A stretch of 64,000 nt of DNA. It comes from Tatumella ptyseos (GTDB taxonomy: Bacteria > Pseudomonadota > Gammaproteobacteria > Enterobacterales > Enterobacteriaceae). Of this stretch, positions 21,301-29,818 are shown one piece after another; within the stretch, counting starts at the first letter, position 1; every line of letters starts with the position of its first letter. Location: NCBI RefSeq assembly GCF_030552895.1, contig NZ_CP130649.1:1736001-1800000 (forward strand). Direction: 5' to 3'. Position numbers and translations under genes: made by a program. A model generated the notes under the pieces. That model saw only the letters and a list, made by a program, of their open reading frames with translations, was not told the DNA's origin and did not search any database.

Positions 21301-22157
21301 GCGGCTAGAGTGATGTTCTGCCGTTTCTGTTGGCGGTGCATCACCTTGTAAACGGATGAGGGTTTGCATGGCTTCCACTACGTTAGGATCAACTTCGGTC
21401 CGCAAATATTCATCCGCCATTTTATCTGAACACATCGAGACGCCGGCTTTACAGTAGCGCATCGCTGAAGGCACCTGCCGGCTGGCAGAGCTGTGAACTT
21501 CCTTAATCCCTGCATCTAGAAACTTCGGGAGATTAGATAACCGCACACCCGCACCTGCCATGATGATTGGTCCCGTCCCTATCGCTGTCAATTCATGTAA
21601 AAGGCTAATTCCCGCCTCAGCAGATTGCTGTTGTCCTGAGGTTAAGATTCGTGCCACGCCCAACTCAGCCAATTCATGGTAGGTACGATAGGGATTACTG
21701 CACAGGTCGAAAGCACGATGAAAGGTCACTGCCATTCCTTTTGCTACCGTCATCAGCTTTTGCATTCTCGGCTTATCGAGCAAACCTTCAGGGCAAAGAA
21801 TTCCAGTCACTACTCCAGGAAATCCCATATCGCGGATCTGCGCCACATCCGATAGCATAATTTTGAATTCTTGCTCGCTATAGCAAAAGTCGCCGCTGCG
21901 GGGTCTTACTATTGGATGGACGGGAATTGAAATTTGAGAACGGGCCTCACGCAATACCCCTAACGATGTGGTGAGTCCCCCTTCTTGGGGCGCGGCACAG
22001 AGTTCAATACGGTCCGCGCCTGCCTGCGTCGCAGCTAGGGCGCAATCCAATCCATAACAGCATATTTCTAAAGTCGGCATAGTCGATTCCTTTGTCAGAC
22101 CTGATGGATATGCTACTGTGCATAGCGCCTCTCCCTAAATACCTGCCTGGAGTACGG

Positions 22158-23294
22158 ATGTCATTTAATTTTGATGAAAGAGTCGAGCGATATCACACTG
22201 ATAGTGAAAAATGGCTCAAATATAGCGATCAAGATATCATTCCATTATGGATAGCCGATACTGATTTTCGTGTAGCCCCTGCTATTCAACAAGCATTGGC
22301 TGACCGGGTTGCACAGGGGGTATTTGGCTATGCTGATGACCAAGGTAAATTGGCTCAGGCCGCGGCACAGTGGGTTGAAAAGCAATATCACTGGACAATC
22401 GATCCCGACTGGGTCATCCCCCTCTCTGGGATAAAACCTGTATTTAGTCTATTACAGGAATGCCTCCTCTCTTCCGAGCAACGCTCTATTTGCCATACGC
22501 CAATCTACCCACCTTTTACACAAAGTGCCCGCAATGCCCAGCGAGGCCAACGTTTAATCCCTTATCCATTATTTGATGAGCCTGATATTCTATCGGCCTC
22601 TCTTCCAGCGCTTACGGGGCGAGAGCGCTTGTTGTTTATCTGCAATCCGCACAACCCAGGTGGAAAAAGTTATTCACGTGATGCCTTACAACAGCTCGCA
22701 GAGTATGCTGAACATTACGACCTCTGGGTCTGCAGCGATGAGATCCATGCAGATTTATTGCTTGAACCGGATCGTGAACATATTCCTTTTGCTTCGCTGT
22801 CAGCGGAGAGCTCACAACGGTCCATCACATTACTCTCCGCAGCTAAATCATTCAATCTTGCCGGGTTAGGATGCGCTATCGCTATTATCCCTAATAACAT
22901 GATGCGTGAGCGTGTCCGTCAAGCTGTTGCGCAACGAATGGCAGTACCAAACAGCTTAGGACTTGTCGCCACGCGTGCGGCGTGGCAACAGAGCGAGGAG
23001 TGGTTAACTGCTCAGCGCCATTATTTGCGAAAAAACCGTGACGTTTTGGTTGAATTTATACAACAACATCCAGCCTTACGGATGGTTGTACCCGATGCTG
23101 GATTCTTAGCCTGGATTGATGCATCAGGCTTACAAAAAGCGGATCCCCATCACTGGTTGGAACAGCATGGTGTAGGGTTAACTTCGGGTAAAGCTTTCGG
23201 CGATCCCCAAGCCGTACGGCTAAATTTTGGATGTTGCCGATCGCTGTTAGAGGGAGCCCTAGGCCGCCTACGCCACGCTATTGACCAAGCTTAA
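22158..23294 (+). CDS. PatB/MalY-type C-S lyase (PLP enzyme)
   Basis: Fold-type I PLP enzyme of the PatB/MalY group, which cleaves cystathionine or cysteine conjugates to a thiol, pyruvate and ammonia. The ATG at 22158 gives 378 residues and has GGAG five bases before it; the frame is open to 22092 without family similarity. Marks are IPLWIADTDF near the N terminus, the substrate block FICNPHNPGGK, the SDEIHADLLL aspartate and the Schiff-base lysine in SAAKSFNLAGLG. The C terminus carries the carboxylate-binding arginine region VRLNFGC. No such gene lies between cutC and yecM in E. coli. MalY itself also represses the maltose regulon; I cannot tell whether this one does. Confidence 0.85.
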   Translation: MSFNFDERVERYHTDSEKWLKYSDQDIIPLWIADTDFRVAPAIQQALADRVAQGVFGYADDQGKLAQAAAQWVEKQYHWTIDPDWVIPLSGIKPVFSLLQECLLSSEQRSICHTPIYPPFTQSARNAQRGQRLIPYPLFDEPDILSASLPALTGRERLLFICNPHNPGGKSYSRDALQQLAEYAEHYDLWVCSDEIHADLLLEPDREHIPFASLSAESSQRSITLLSAAKSFNLAGLGCAIAIIPNNMMRERVRQAVAQRMAVPNSLGLVATRAAWQQSEEWLTAQRHYLRKNRDVLVEFIQQHPALRMVVPDAGFLAWIDASGLQKADPHHWLEQHGVGLTSGKAFGDPQAVRLNFGCCRSLLEGALGRLRHAIDQA

Positions 23295-23300
23295 TCCATC

Positions 23301-23855
23301 TTAGCGTTCACTCTCTACCACTTTGTCGATGGCATAGGTATGAAACTTGAGTGTAATCTCACCGTTAGTAATCGCTAGCGTCGTATTGTCCAATGTCCCG
23401 GCTTTCGCTTGCGGACGCCGGGTTTTGACACTGATTCCCGGCATGACTAACCCGCGATCATCGATCAAGGCCATGGCGCGTTGACCGATTTGTTCCGGTT
23501 CCCCCGCCAACACCACTTCAACATGCTCCCAGCCTTCGTGGCGGTAACGCTTCTCACCCGGCCAAGGCAGCTCGACGATATCAATAGGGTGATTTAGTAG
23601 CAGTAACGGTTGTTCTAGCCGATAAAGGTGAATGGGTCGCCCGCCGATCACTGCGTCGGAAAAACAGCTACCGACTTGTGATAGGACCATCGCCCAACGT
23701 TCAGCTGTTCGATCTTGGTGACAACGTAACGAAATGTGGTCAAGCGTTAACTCACTTAAGTTAAGTCCCAATTGCTGTGCAAACGCAGATAATTTTTGTT
23801 CGAACTGAGAGAGATCATCGGCTAGCTCGGGGAGAGCGATAAAGAGTGGATGCAT
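23301..23855 (-). CDS. yecM: YecM family VOC-fold protein
   Basis: The 184 residues match E. coli YecM (188), a vicinal-oxygen-chelate fold protein with a possible metal site but no known reaction. Shared parts include LDHISLRCHQ, PIDIVELPWPGEKRY, GWEHVEVVL and the C-terminal IKTRRPQAK-like and TLKFHTYAI segments. It ends six bases from the convergent C-S lyase gene and is divergent from argS, as in E. coli. Confidence 0.93.
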   Translation of the reverse strand: MHPLFIALPELADDLSQFEQKLSAFAQQLGLNLSELTLDHISLRCHQDRTAERWAMVLSQVGSCFSDAVIGGRPIHLYRLEQPLLLLNHPIDIVELPWPGEKRYRHEGWEHVEVVLAGEPEQIGQRAMALIDDRGLVMPGISVKTRRPQAKAGTLDNTTLAITNGEITLKFHTYAIDKVVESER

Positions 23856-24083
23856 AATGCCCTGCTGTCATGAATAACGGTTTCGTCATTTTCGCCCTCT
23901 GCCCACTCGCTGTAAAGTCAATAGCTGATTAATTTCAACCACTTTGCACGACAAATGAATATGGTGGCTGACGCCTTAAGCTTTTTTACGTATACTGCTC
24001 GACCATTAAAGTTTCTACGTTTCGATGTTTCGACATCTCGTGCTGTATGGCTTGCCATACACTCAATTGATAAAGGTATACCG

Positions 24084-25814
24084 GTGAATATTCAGGCTCT
24101 TCTCTGCGACAAAGTTAGTCAGGCTATGGTGGCTGCCGGCGCTCCCGCCGATAGCGAACCCCTCATCCGTCAATCCGCAAAGCCACAATTTGGTGATTAC
24201 CAAGCTAACGGAATTATGGGTGCGGCGAAACGACTGGGTATGCCTCCTCGACAGCTTGCCGAAAAGGTGGTTGAACAACTTTCTCTAACGGGTATTGCCA
24301 ACAAAATCGAGATAGCTGGTCCGGGCTTTATTAATATCTTTTTAGATCCTCAGTGGCTGGCCACTGAAGTCGAACAAGCGTTAGGCTCTGCACAGCTCAA
24401 CATTGCTCCTGTCACGCCGCAAACTATTGTCGTCGATTATTCTGCGCCTAATGTTGCTAAAGAGATGCATGTCGGGCACTTACGTTCAACCATTATCGGC
24501 GATGCGACGGTACGGACGCTTGAAAAACTCGGCCATAATGTTATCCGCGCAAACCATCTCGGTGACTGGGGTACGCAGTTTGGAATGTTAATTGCCTATC
24601 TTGAACAACAGCAAGCCGATCACGCCGCAGAAATCGCTTTGCAAGATTTCGAAGCCTTCTATCGTGCCGCGAAAATTGCTTATGATGAAGATGAAGACTT
24701 TGCGGTGCGCGCCCGTAGCTACGTTGTCAAACTTCAAGGTGGTGACGAGTATTGCCTAAAAATGTGGCGTAAGTTAGTCGACATCACGATGGAACAAAAC
24801 CAACGCAACTATGATCGGTTAAATGTAAGCTTAACGGCTGACAACGTGATGGGTGAGAGCCTTTACAACAGCATGTTGCCCGGAATTGTTGCTGACCTGA
24901 AACAAAAAGGATTAGCGGTTGAAAGTGAAGGCGCGACTGTCGTGTTCTTGGATGAGTTCACCAATAAAGAAGGTGAACCAATGGGCGTTATCATCCAGAA
25001 GAAAGATGGCGGATACCTCTATACCACCACCGATATTGCGTGCGCCAAGTACCGTTATGAAACGTTAAAAGCGGAGCGAGTCATTTATTATATCGACTCA
25101 CGCCAGCATCAACACCTGATGCAGGCCTGGACTATTGTCCGTAAAGCGGGTTACGTACCGGAGTCTGTACCCTTAGAACACCATATGTTCGGTATGATGC
25201 TAGGTAAAGATGGGCGTCCTTTCAAGACCCGTGCTGGCGGAACGATTCGCCTGGCGGATTTATTGGATGAGGCACACGATCGTGCATTGGCACTAGTGAA
25301 AGAAAAAAATCCAGAGATGGACCCACAGACCTTGGATCGTCTGGCGGAAGTCATCGGTATTGGCGCAGTGAAATATGCTGATTTGTCTAAAAACCGTACT
25401 ACCGACTACGTGTTTGATTGGGACAATATGCTCTCATTCGAGGGGAATACTGCACCTTACCTGCAATATGCTTACACCCGCGTCCTGTCTATCTTCCGTA
25501 AGGCGGGTATTGATGAGCAATCGCTTCAGGGCCCACTTGCTCTAACAGAATCCCGTGAAGCCGCTTTGGCCACTCGCCTACTGCAGTTCGAAGAGACCTT
25601 ACAGCAAGTCGCTCGCGAAGGAACGCCTCACGTGCTTTGTGCTTACCTCTATGACGTAGCCGTACTCTTCTCTGGGTTCTATGAACACTGTCCGGTATTA
25701 ACCGCTGAAGATGAAAATAGCCGCCAATCACGTCTCAAACTCTCCGCCTTGACGGCTAGAACCCTTAAAAGCGGCTTAGACCTGCTTGGTATTGATACCG
25801 TCGAGCGCATGTAA
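24084..25814 (+). CDS. argS: Arginyl-tRNA synthetase
   Basis: Class I synthetase charging tRNA-Arg. The family start is VNIQALL, read from a GTG at 24084 with AAAGG seven bases before it, giving 576 residues (E. coli 577). The frame is open back to 23955, but the additional 43 residues have no family counterpart. The HIGH-class motif is HVGHLRST near residue 125, [12 protein letters not shown] precedes it, and the DALR anticodon domain ends in TVERM. It is followed by a strong terminator. Confidence 0.96.
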   Translation: MNIQALLCDKVSQAMVAAGAPADSEPLIRQSAKPQFGDYQANGIMGAAKRLGMPPRQLAEKVVEQLSLTGIANKIEIAGPGFINIFLDPQWLATEVEQALGSAQLNIAPVTPQTIVVDYSAPNVAKEMHVGHLRSTIIGDATVRTLEKLGHNVIRANHLGDWGTQFGMLIAYLEQQQADHAAEIALQDFEAFYRAAKIAYDEDEDFAVRARSYVVKLQGGDEYCLKMWRKLVDITMEQNQRNYDRLNVSLTADNVMGESLYNSMLPGIVADLKQKGLAVESEGATVVFLDEFTNKEGEPMGVIIQKKDGGYLYTTTDIACAKYRYETLKAERVIYYIDSRQHQHLMQAWTIVRKAGYVPESVPLEHHMFGMMLGKDGRPFKTRAGGTIRLADLLDEAHDRALALVKEKNPEMDPQTLDRLAEVIGIGAVKYADLSKNRTTDYVFDWDNMLSFEGNTAPYLQYAYTRVLSIFRKAGIDEQSLQGPLALTESREAALATRLLQFEETLQQVAREGTPHVLCAYLYDVAVLFSGFYEHCPVLTAEDENSRQSRLKLSALTARTLKSGLDLLGIDTVERM

Positions 25815-25841
25815 TAATTAGCATTAGCTTACATTGATAAG

Positions 25842-25869
25842 GCGCCCGCAGCAGTGCGGGCGTTTTTAT
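25842..25869 (+). terminator. Intrinsic terminator of argS
   Basis: CGCCCGCA-GCAG-TGCGGGCG is a perfect 8-bp GC-rich stem (25843-25862) followed by TTTTTATTT, about 30 bases after the argS stop. Confidence 0.94.
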
Positions 25870-25882
25870 TTACAGAATAACC

Positions 25883-26320
25883 CTAAGCTGCACCAAGTGA
25901 TTTAAATGCCTTCACAACATGATCGGCAACTTGCTGATCTTGCTCAGCCGTTCCTCCCGATATACCGACTGCACCGACCACCTGTTCGTTATGGATAAGT
26001 GGCTCTCCGCCAGCGAAAACGATAACTCTCTGGTTCAATGTGATATTAAGACCATAGAGCGATCCACCGGGTTGCGCGTCTTTACCAAGTGAAGCCGTCG
26101 CTGCGCTAAATAATGCACTGGTATACCCTTTGTTTATAGCGTGTTCAATACTGGGGAGCGGCGCGCCGTCCATCCGTAAAAAAGCGACGAGAAACCCTTT
26201 TGAATCAACTACTGCAATATTCGAGGCAATACCCATTTCCTGGAGCTTCGCTTCACCCGCCGCGATGAGTTTTCCTGCCAACTCTGTATTAATTGATGAA
26301 CTGGTATTAAAAAATGACAT
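25883..26320 (-). CDS. GlcG/HbpS family protein (DUF336)
   Basis: A 145-residue cytoplasmic protein of the GlcG/HbpS fold, some members of which bind heme or flavin-like ligands. Visible marks are IAVVDSKGFLVAFLRMDGAPLPSI, then KGYTSALFSAAT, the GLNITLNQRVIVFAGG block and the glycine-rich VVGAVGISGGTAEQDQ near the C terminus. AAGGAGAAAGTA precedes the ATG at 26320, which decides the start over a codon nine residues upstream. It stands alone between argS and waaL on the minus strand. A divergent relative lies at 52038-52415. Its role is not known. Confidence 0.85.
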   Translation of the reverse strand: MSFFNTSSSINTELAGKLIAAGEAKLQEMGIASNIAVVDSKGFLVAFLRMDGAPLPSIEHAINKGYTSALFSAATASLGKDAQPGGSLYGLNITLNQRVIVFAGGEPLIHNEQVVGAVGISGGTAEQDQQVADHVVKAFKSLGAA

Positions 26321-26616
26321 TACTTTCTCCTTGCGGTAAAGACTCAATATTAGTCCTTATCTACCAAAAGCGCAGTGTGCCCTAGCAACTCCCATTTTTT
26401 AACAACCAACCCACCTGAAGAATCATCGGTGTCTTCTCGTTGCATTCATCAATCGGACCAGGATATTTTTGCTACCTCATCACCTTCCAACACTGTAAAG
26501 CTTTAGAGAAATTATTTTTAAAATCAATGTGAAAGGTAGATAACGTATGGATATCGGGTCAGACGCATACCCACTGGTTCAACGTTAAGTGGAGGACTAT
26601 TCATCAACGAGTCATG

Positions 26617-27855
26617 TTAAGACCTAACTTCGTTGTCTACCTTGCTGAGTACGCTATACAAACATAATATCGACAATACGCAGACTATTGCTTTGGGATA
26701 AATCATTAGTACATCCCCAACACCAAAATAAAATAGGGGTAGCGTAAAGGTATAAATGGCTAAACCGTTTTTACCATTTTTTCTAAAGGCCATAATAGTC
26801 ATGAAATAGAAAATTAGCATCAGCACTGCAGGGAGCACACCTTGTAATGATGCAATCTCTAAGAGTTCATTATGCAAATGATAAGGTATATTACGTAAAG
26901 CCTCTTTATTCCCTCTCTCATTAATCTCAATATACTGAGTAACTTCATTTAATCGCGATTCTGCACTTTGGCCAAACGGGTGGCGACCCGCCGTATAAAA
27001 ACCCGATTGCCACATACTAAAGCGAGAACCAATAGAGGTACTATTATTAACACTGTCTTGACTAATGTCGTAATATAGCTCAACAAAACGCTCCCTTATC
27101 TGATGTGAGATAAATAGTGGCATGGCAAATAAAACAACTAGCGCAGGTAAAACTTTGCGATAATCCTTAACCGCCAGGCTGTTTAGAGCCATTATAATTA
27201 AGATGATAGGGAAGATTACCATCGCGCTACGCGTTCCAGTCATTACTATAATGGCGAAGGTTAATATACTGACTAGGATTATTAAAAAACGCTTATAGTG
27301 TGTCGCAATTTTATTAATGGCATAGAGACATAATAAACCTTGAAGCGTCATCAGATAGGCGGCTGTTGTCGATATACCTCCTATATTTGCCCGTATACTT
27401 TTTTCACTAAAGTAAATATACCCTCCTTGGATAACTTTAACTCCAAAGGCTAAACAGATCACCATCAACAATACGAAACGAAAGCGATAAATGACATCTC
27501 GAGGAATTGCGCTAGTGGCGAGTATTAATATCGAAAAAGAGAATAGGAATGGGTAAGTTACAGTATAATTGACATTAGCCAATAACTGACTCTCTTCTTT
27601 ATTTTCATACTTCATCACCCACCAGCATTGGCTCAACGCAACAGCTCCTACGGCTAATGCGATAAGTAGCCACCTCTTAGTAGACAGAGTGTTGTAATTC
27701 TCCCTATTGACAACGAACTGTATAATAAGAATTCCTAGCGCGAGAAACATCGCATTTCGCCCTAATATCCATTCTGTAGAGGTTAAAAATGCACTGATTG
27801 GCAGCAATAACAGACTAATACCATAAAACCCGTCACGCAGAGTCATACTACACAT
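26617..27855 (-). CDS. waaL: O-antigen ligase WaaL
   Basis: Periplasmic-facing inner-membrane ligase that moves O-antigen or capsule-like glycan from undecaprenyl pyrophosphate to lipid A-core. The 412 residues contain about ten to twelve hydrophobic helices and one large periplasmic loop at roughly residues 255-330. The loop has the WaaL marks SAESR and HLHNELLEIASLQG, including the catalytic histidine, and an arginine in TGTRSAMVIFP. Codons are rich in A and T compared with argS. The start overlaps the end of the GT8 gene by eight bases; a second ATG three codons later is possible. In E. coli waaL is in the waa core cluster, so the position here is unusual. Confidence 0.88.
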   Translation of the reverse strand: MCSMTLRDGFYGISLLLLPISAFLTSTEWILGRNAMFLALGILIIQFVVNRENYNTLSTKRWLLIALAVGAVALSQCWWVMKYENKEESQLLANVNYTVTYPFLFSFSILILATSAIPRDVIYRFRFVLLMVICLAFGVKVIQGGYIYFSEKSIRANIGGISTTAAYLMTLQGLLCLYAINKIATHYKRFLIILVSILTFAIIVMTGTRSAMVIFPIILIIMALNSLAVKDYRKVLPALVVLFAMPLFISHQIRERFVELYYDISQDSVNNSTSIGSRFSMWQSGFYTAGRHPFGQSAESRLNEVTQYIEINERGNKEALRNIPYHLHNELLEIASLQGVLPAVLMLIFYFMTIMAFRKNGKNGLAIYTFTLPLFYFGVGDVLMIYPKAIVCVLSILCLYSVLSKVDNEVRS

Positions 27856-28837
27856 CCGATATTTTATATTTTATATAGCTGTAGAATGACCGAATAAAAT
27901 TCTTATTATACTTATTATGTTTGGCTGCATATTTGTAATTGTATTTTGTTTTAGGTTTAATTAATGGCTCATTACACCATGGTGATGACTCTTTGGCTAA
28001 TCTAAAGGGTTCGCATTCATCATAAAATTTAGACCATGCATGCCATGGCTTCGTTAATCCAACAAAATGAAATAATGCGGCTTTCTTTTTTGCTAAGTTG
28101 TCACAACATTTATATTTATAATTTAGATCAATAATGTAATTATAGCGATCATCGATAAACAGTACAGTTTCACAGGTTGCTATATTGATAGCATCTTGAT
28201 CGTAATAAGTCAGCGTATTAACCACGCTATCATCCGTAAGAATATCCATTGATTTTTTAGTAATATCGTATTTACTCCACTCATCAAGATTTATCAACAT
28301 TACTCCCGAATTAAAATAACCGACTTGAGTAAAACGAGTAGAGAAAACTTTGTCTATATTGATAATATGAGTGATGCTAGGGTCCCGTACCGCCGCGACA
28401 GTATACCCTTTCAAATCTAAACTCATTAAATCACTCAACCCCCTATTACAGAACACGTCAGCATCAAGGTATAATATCTTGCTAAGCTTATGAGTAAAAT
28501 AATCAGCAATTATTAAACGGAAGTAGATAGTATAATTCCAAGAATTATTAGAAGGTAACGTTCTGATAAAATCGGTATTGACACTATAAATACTGATAGC
28601 GACTCGATGGTTCTGGCAAAGTAATAAAAGACGTCTTTTATTACCCTCTGATATATCATCAGTAAATATATGAAAATGAATCCTCTTATCCTTGTTATTG
28701 ATAATAACCGATTCAATTGACACGCCAGCACCGAACATGAATTCATCATCTGCACCGTAAGCGATATTGAATTCCTCATCCTCTTCAAGTGATGAGACGT
28801 TGAGCTGATGATTAATTAACTCCTGACCAAAAAACAT
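27848..28837 (-). CDS. GT8 family LPS hexosyltransferase (WaaI/WaaJ/WaaO-like)
   Basis: Retaining glycosyltransferase of family 8 that would add glucose or galactose to the LPS outer core. The 329 residues show the family start FNIAYGADDEFMFGAGVSI, HFHIFTDDIS, SWNYTIYFRLIIADYF, the metal-binding DXD in LYLDADVFCN near residue 123, YFNSGVMLINLDEW and the DQDAINI block; the C terminus ends in a basic, tyrosine-rich tail that could sit on the membrane. AGGA before the ATG at 28837 decides the start over a GTG six codons upstream. It is read together with waaL. Which sugar and acceptor it uses cannot be read from the sequence. Confidence 0.85.
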   Translation of the reverse strand: MFFGQELINHQLNVSSLEEDEEFNIAYGADDEFMFGAGVSIESVIINNKDKRIHFHIFTDDISEGNKRRLLLLCQNHRVAISIYSVNTDFIRTLPSNNSWNYTIYFRLIIADYFTHKLSKILYLDADVFCNRGLSDLMSLDLKGYTVAAVRDPSITHIINIDKVFSTRFTQVGYFNSGVMLINLDEWSKYDITKKSMDILTDDSVVNTLTYYDQDAINIATCETVLFIDDRYNYIIDLNYKYKCCDNLAKKKAALFHFVGLTKPWHAWSKFYDECEPFRLAKESSPWCNEPLIKPKTKYNYKYAAKHNKYNKNFIRSFYSYIKYKISDV

Positions 28838-28855
28838 TGAAAGTCCTAATGACAC

Positions 28856-29403
28856 ATACGATAAGGACTTATTCTATATTAAGTTAATATAAGGAGCCAT
28901 AAAGATATAGTTTAGAAAAATTTAAGTGGAGTGGTGATCTTAAATTAGTTAACAATAATGACACACTCCCCCTATTCTTTTGAATCGCTTTATAGCTACC
29001 GGCTCAAAAAGTAAAATATAATTATATTATAGGGAAATTAATCAGATGTTTTATTTTATAAAACAATATCAGAATAGATTACTAAAATTAATCACTATGT
29101 AATTAAACATCACCAAGCACTAAACTCACAACCCTCAGTTAATACAAGCCGGCATGATATCTTTTCTGTTTCCCCGAATAAATATTAAGGATAACCCACC
29201 CATAAATAGGGAAGGGAAATTAATGAATGAAATCATCAACCCTCTTATAATTGATAAATAAATTAATGTTTTAGGTCGTACTCATTAACGGAAACCCTAG
29301 CCCCCCTCTAACTTATTAAGAGAGATGGTAAAGCTTATCGCAAACTGGTTGGGGAAACCTACTGAATCTTTAGATACTGATTTCAAGAAATTTGACGGCT
29401 CCC
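28856..29403. other. AT-rich gap between the LPS pair and flhE
   Basis: About 550 bases with no supportable gene on either strand. It contains the leader of the GT8-waaL unit with a JUMPstart-like element, and TATAAT-like sequences around 29021-29036 that could be its -10 region on the minus strand. The rest is AT-rich and unlike the flagellar genes beside it. Confidence 0.6.
28961..29003 (-). promoter_or_regulatory. JUMPstart/ops-like element before the LPS pair
   Basis: Read on the minus strand, 29003-28987 is GCCGGTAGCTATAAAGC, close to the first half of the JUMPstart element (CTGGTAGCTGTTAAGC), and 28973-28961 is AGGGGGAGTGTGT, resembling the AGGGGCGGTAGCGTG half with changes. GCCGGTAG differs from the RfaH ops core GGCGGTAG by one base. 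It lies 120-165 bases before the GT8 start, where RfaH would be recruited to the leader. The second half is degenerate, so the call is tentative. Confidence 0.5.
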
Positions 29404-29817
29404 TTAATTATTTTTAATGCGACTATCGACAGTTAAGCTTATACCATTTACCTGTAATGGCTGCTGCGCAGGAGCACCGTCGGCGAGTCGTATAGTGAAC
29501 TGCCAGCTACCTCCGCTGTTCAATCCGGCAAAACGCGTACTTCGTCCCGCTAATCCATCCACAGGTTGGCAGTATTGGTTTAGACAGAGAAAAAGTCGCG
29601 GAGGCTGATGCCATACGCCTGTACTGGTAATCTGCCAGCTTACCGCTCTAACAGTGCCGATATAACCCTCCGGTAATTGCCCTAAACTAAAGCGATACCA
29701 CTGACCATGACGAACTAAGGTTTGTCCGTTTTGGCTTAGCGTGGCGCTAGCAATGGGACTTCTCCCCTCAACATTGCTAATGACCAAGCATAGCGCGACC
29801 GTAATACACCGCCACAT
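29404..29817 (-). CDS. flhE: Flagellar protein FlhE
   Basis: Small periplasmic protein of the flhBAE operon; in Salmonella it acts as a chaperone/plug of the flagellar export system that limits proton leak. The ATG at 29817 follows the flhA stop by one base and has GGGGGAA before it, giving 137 residues with a signal peptide. A codon at 29859 inside flhA would also be in frame but is not needed. Two cysteines (LCLNQYC) and the C-terminal NGISLTVDSR resemble E. coli FlhE (130 aa). Similarity is modest; context carries much of the call. Confidence 0.82.
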   Translation of the reverse strand: MWRCITVALCLVISNVEGRSPIASATLSQNGQTLVRHGQWYRFSLGQLPEGYIGTVRAVSWQITSTGVWHQPPRLFLCLNQYCQPVDGLAGRSTRFAGLNSGGSWQFTIRLADGAPAQQPLQVNGISLTVDSRIKNN

Positions 29818-29818
29818 T

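Noticed and set aside
24081..24083. Upstream ATG-initiated extension of ArgS from 23955
   Set aside because: The extra 43 residues are not family-like, whereas the GTG at 24084 starts exactly at the conserved NIQALL with a good AAAGG in front.
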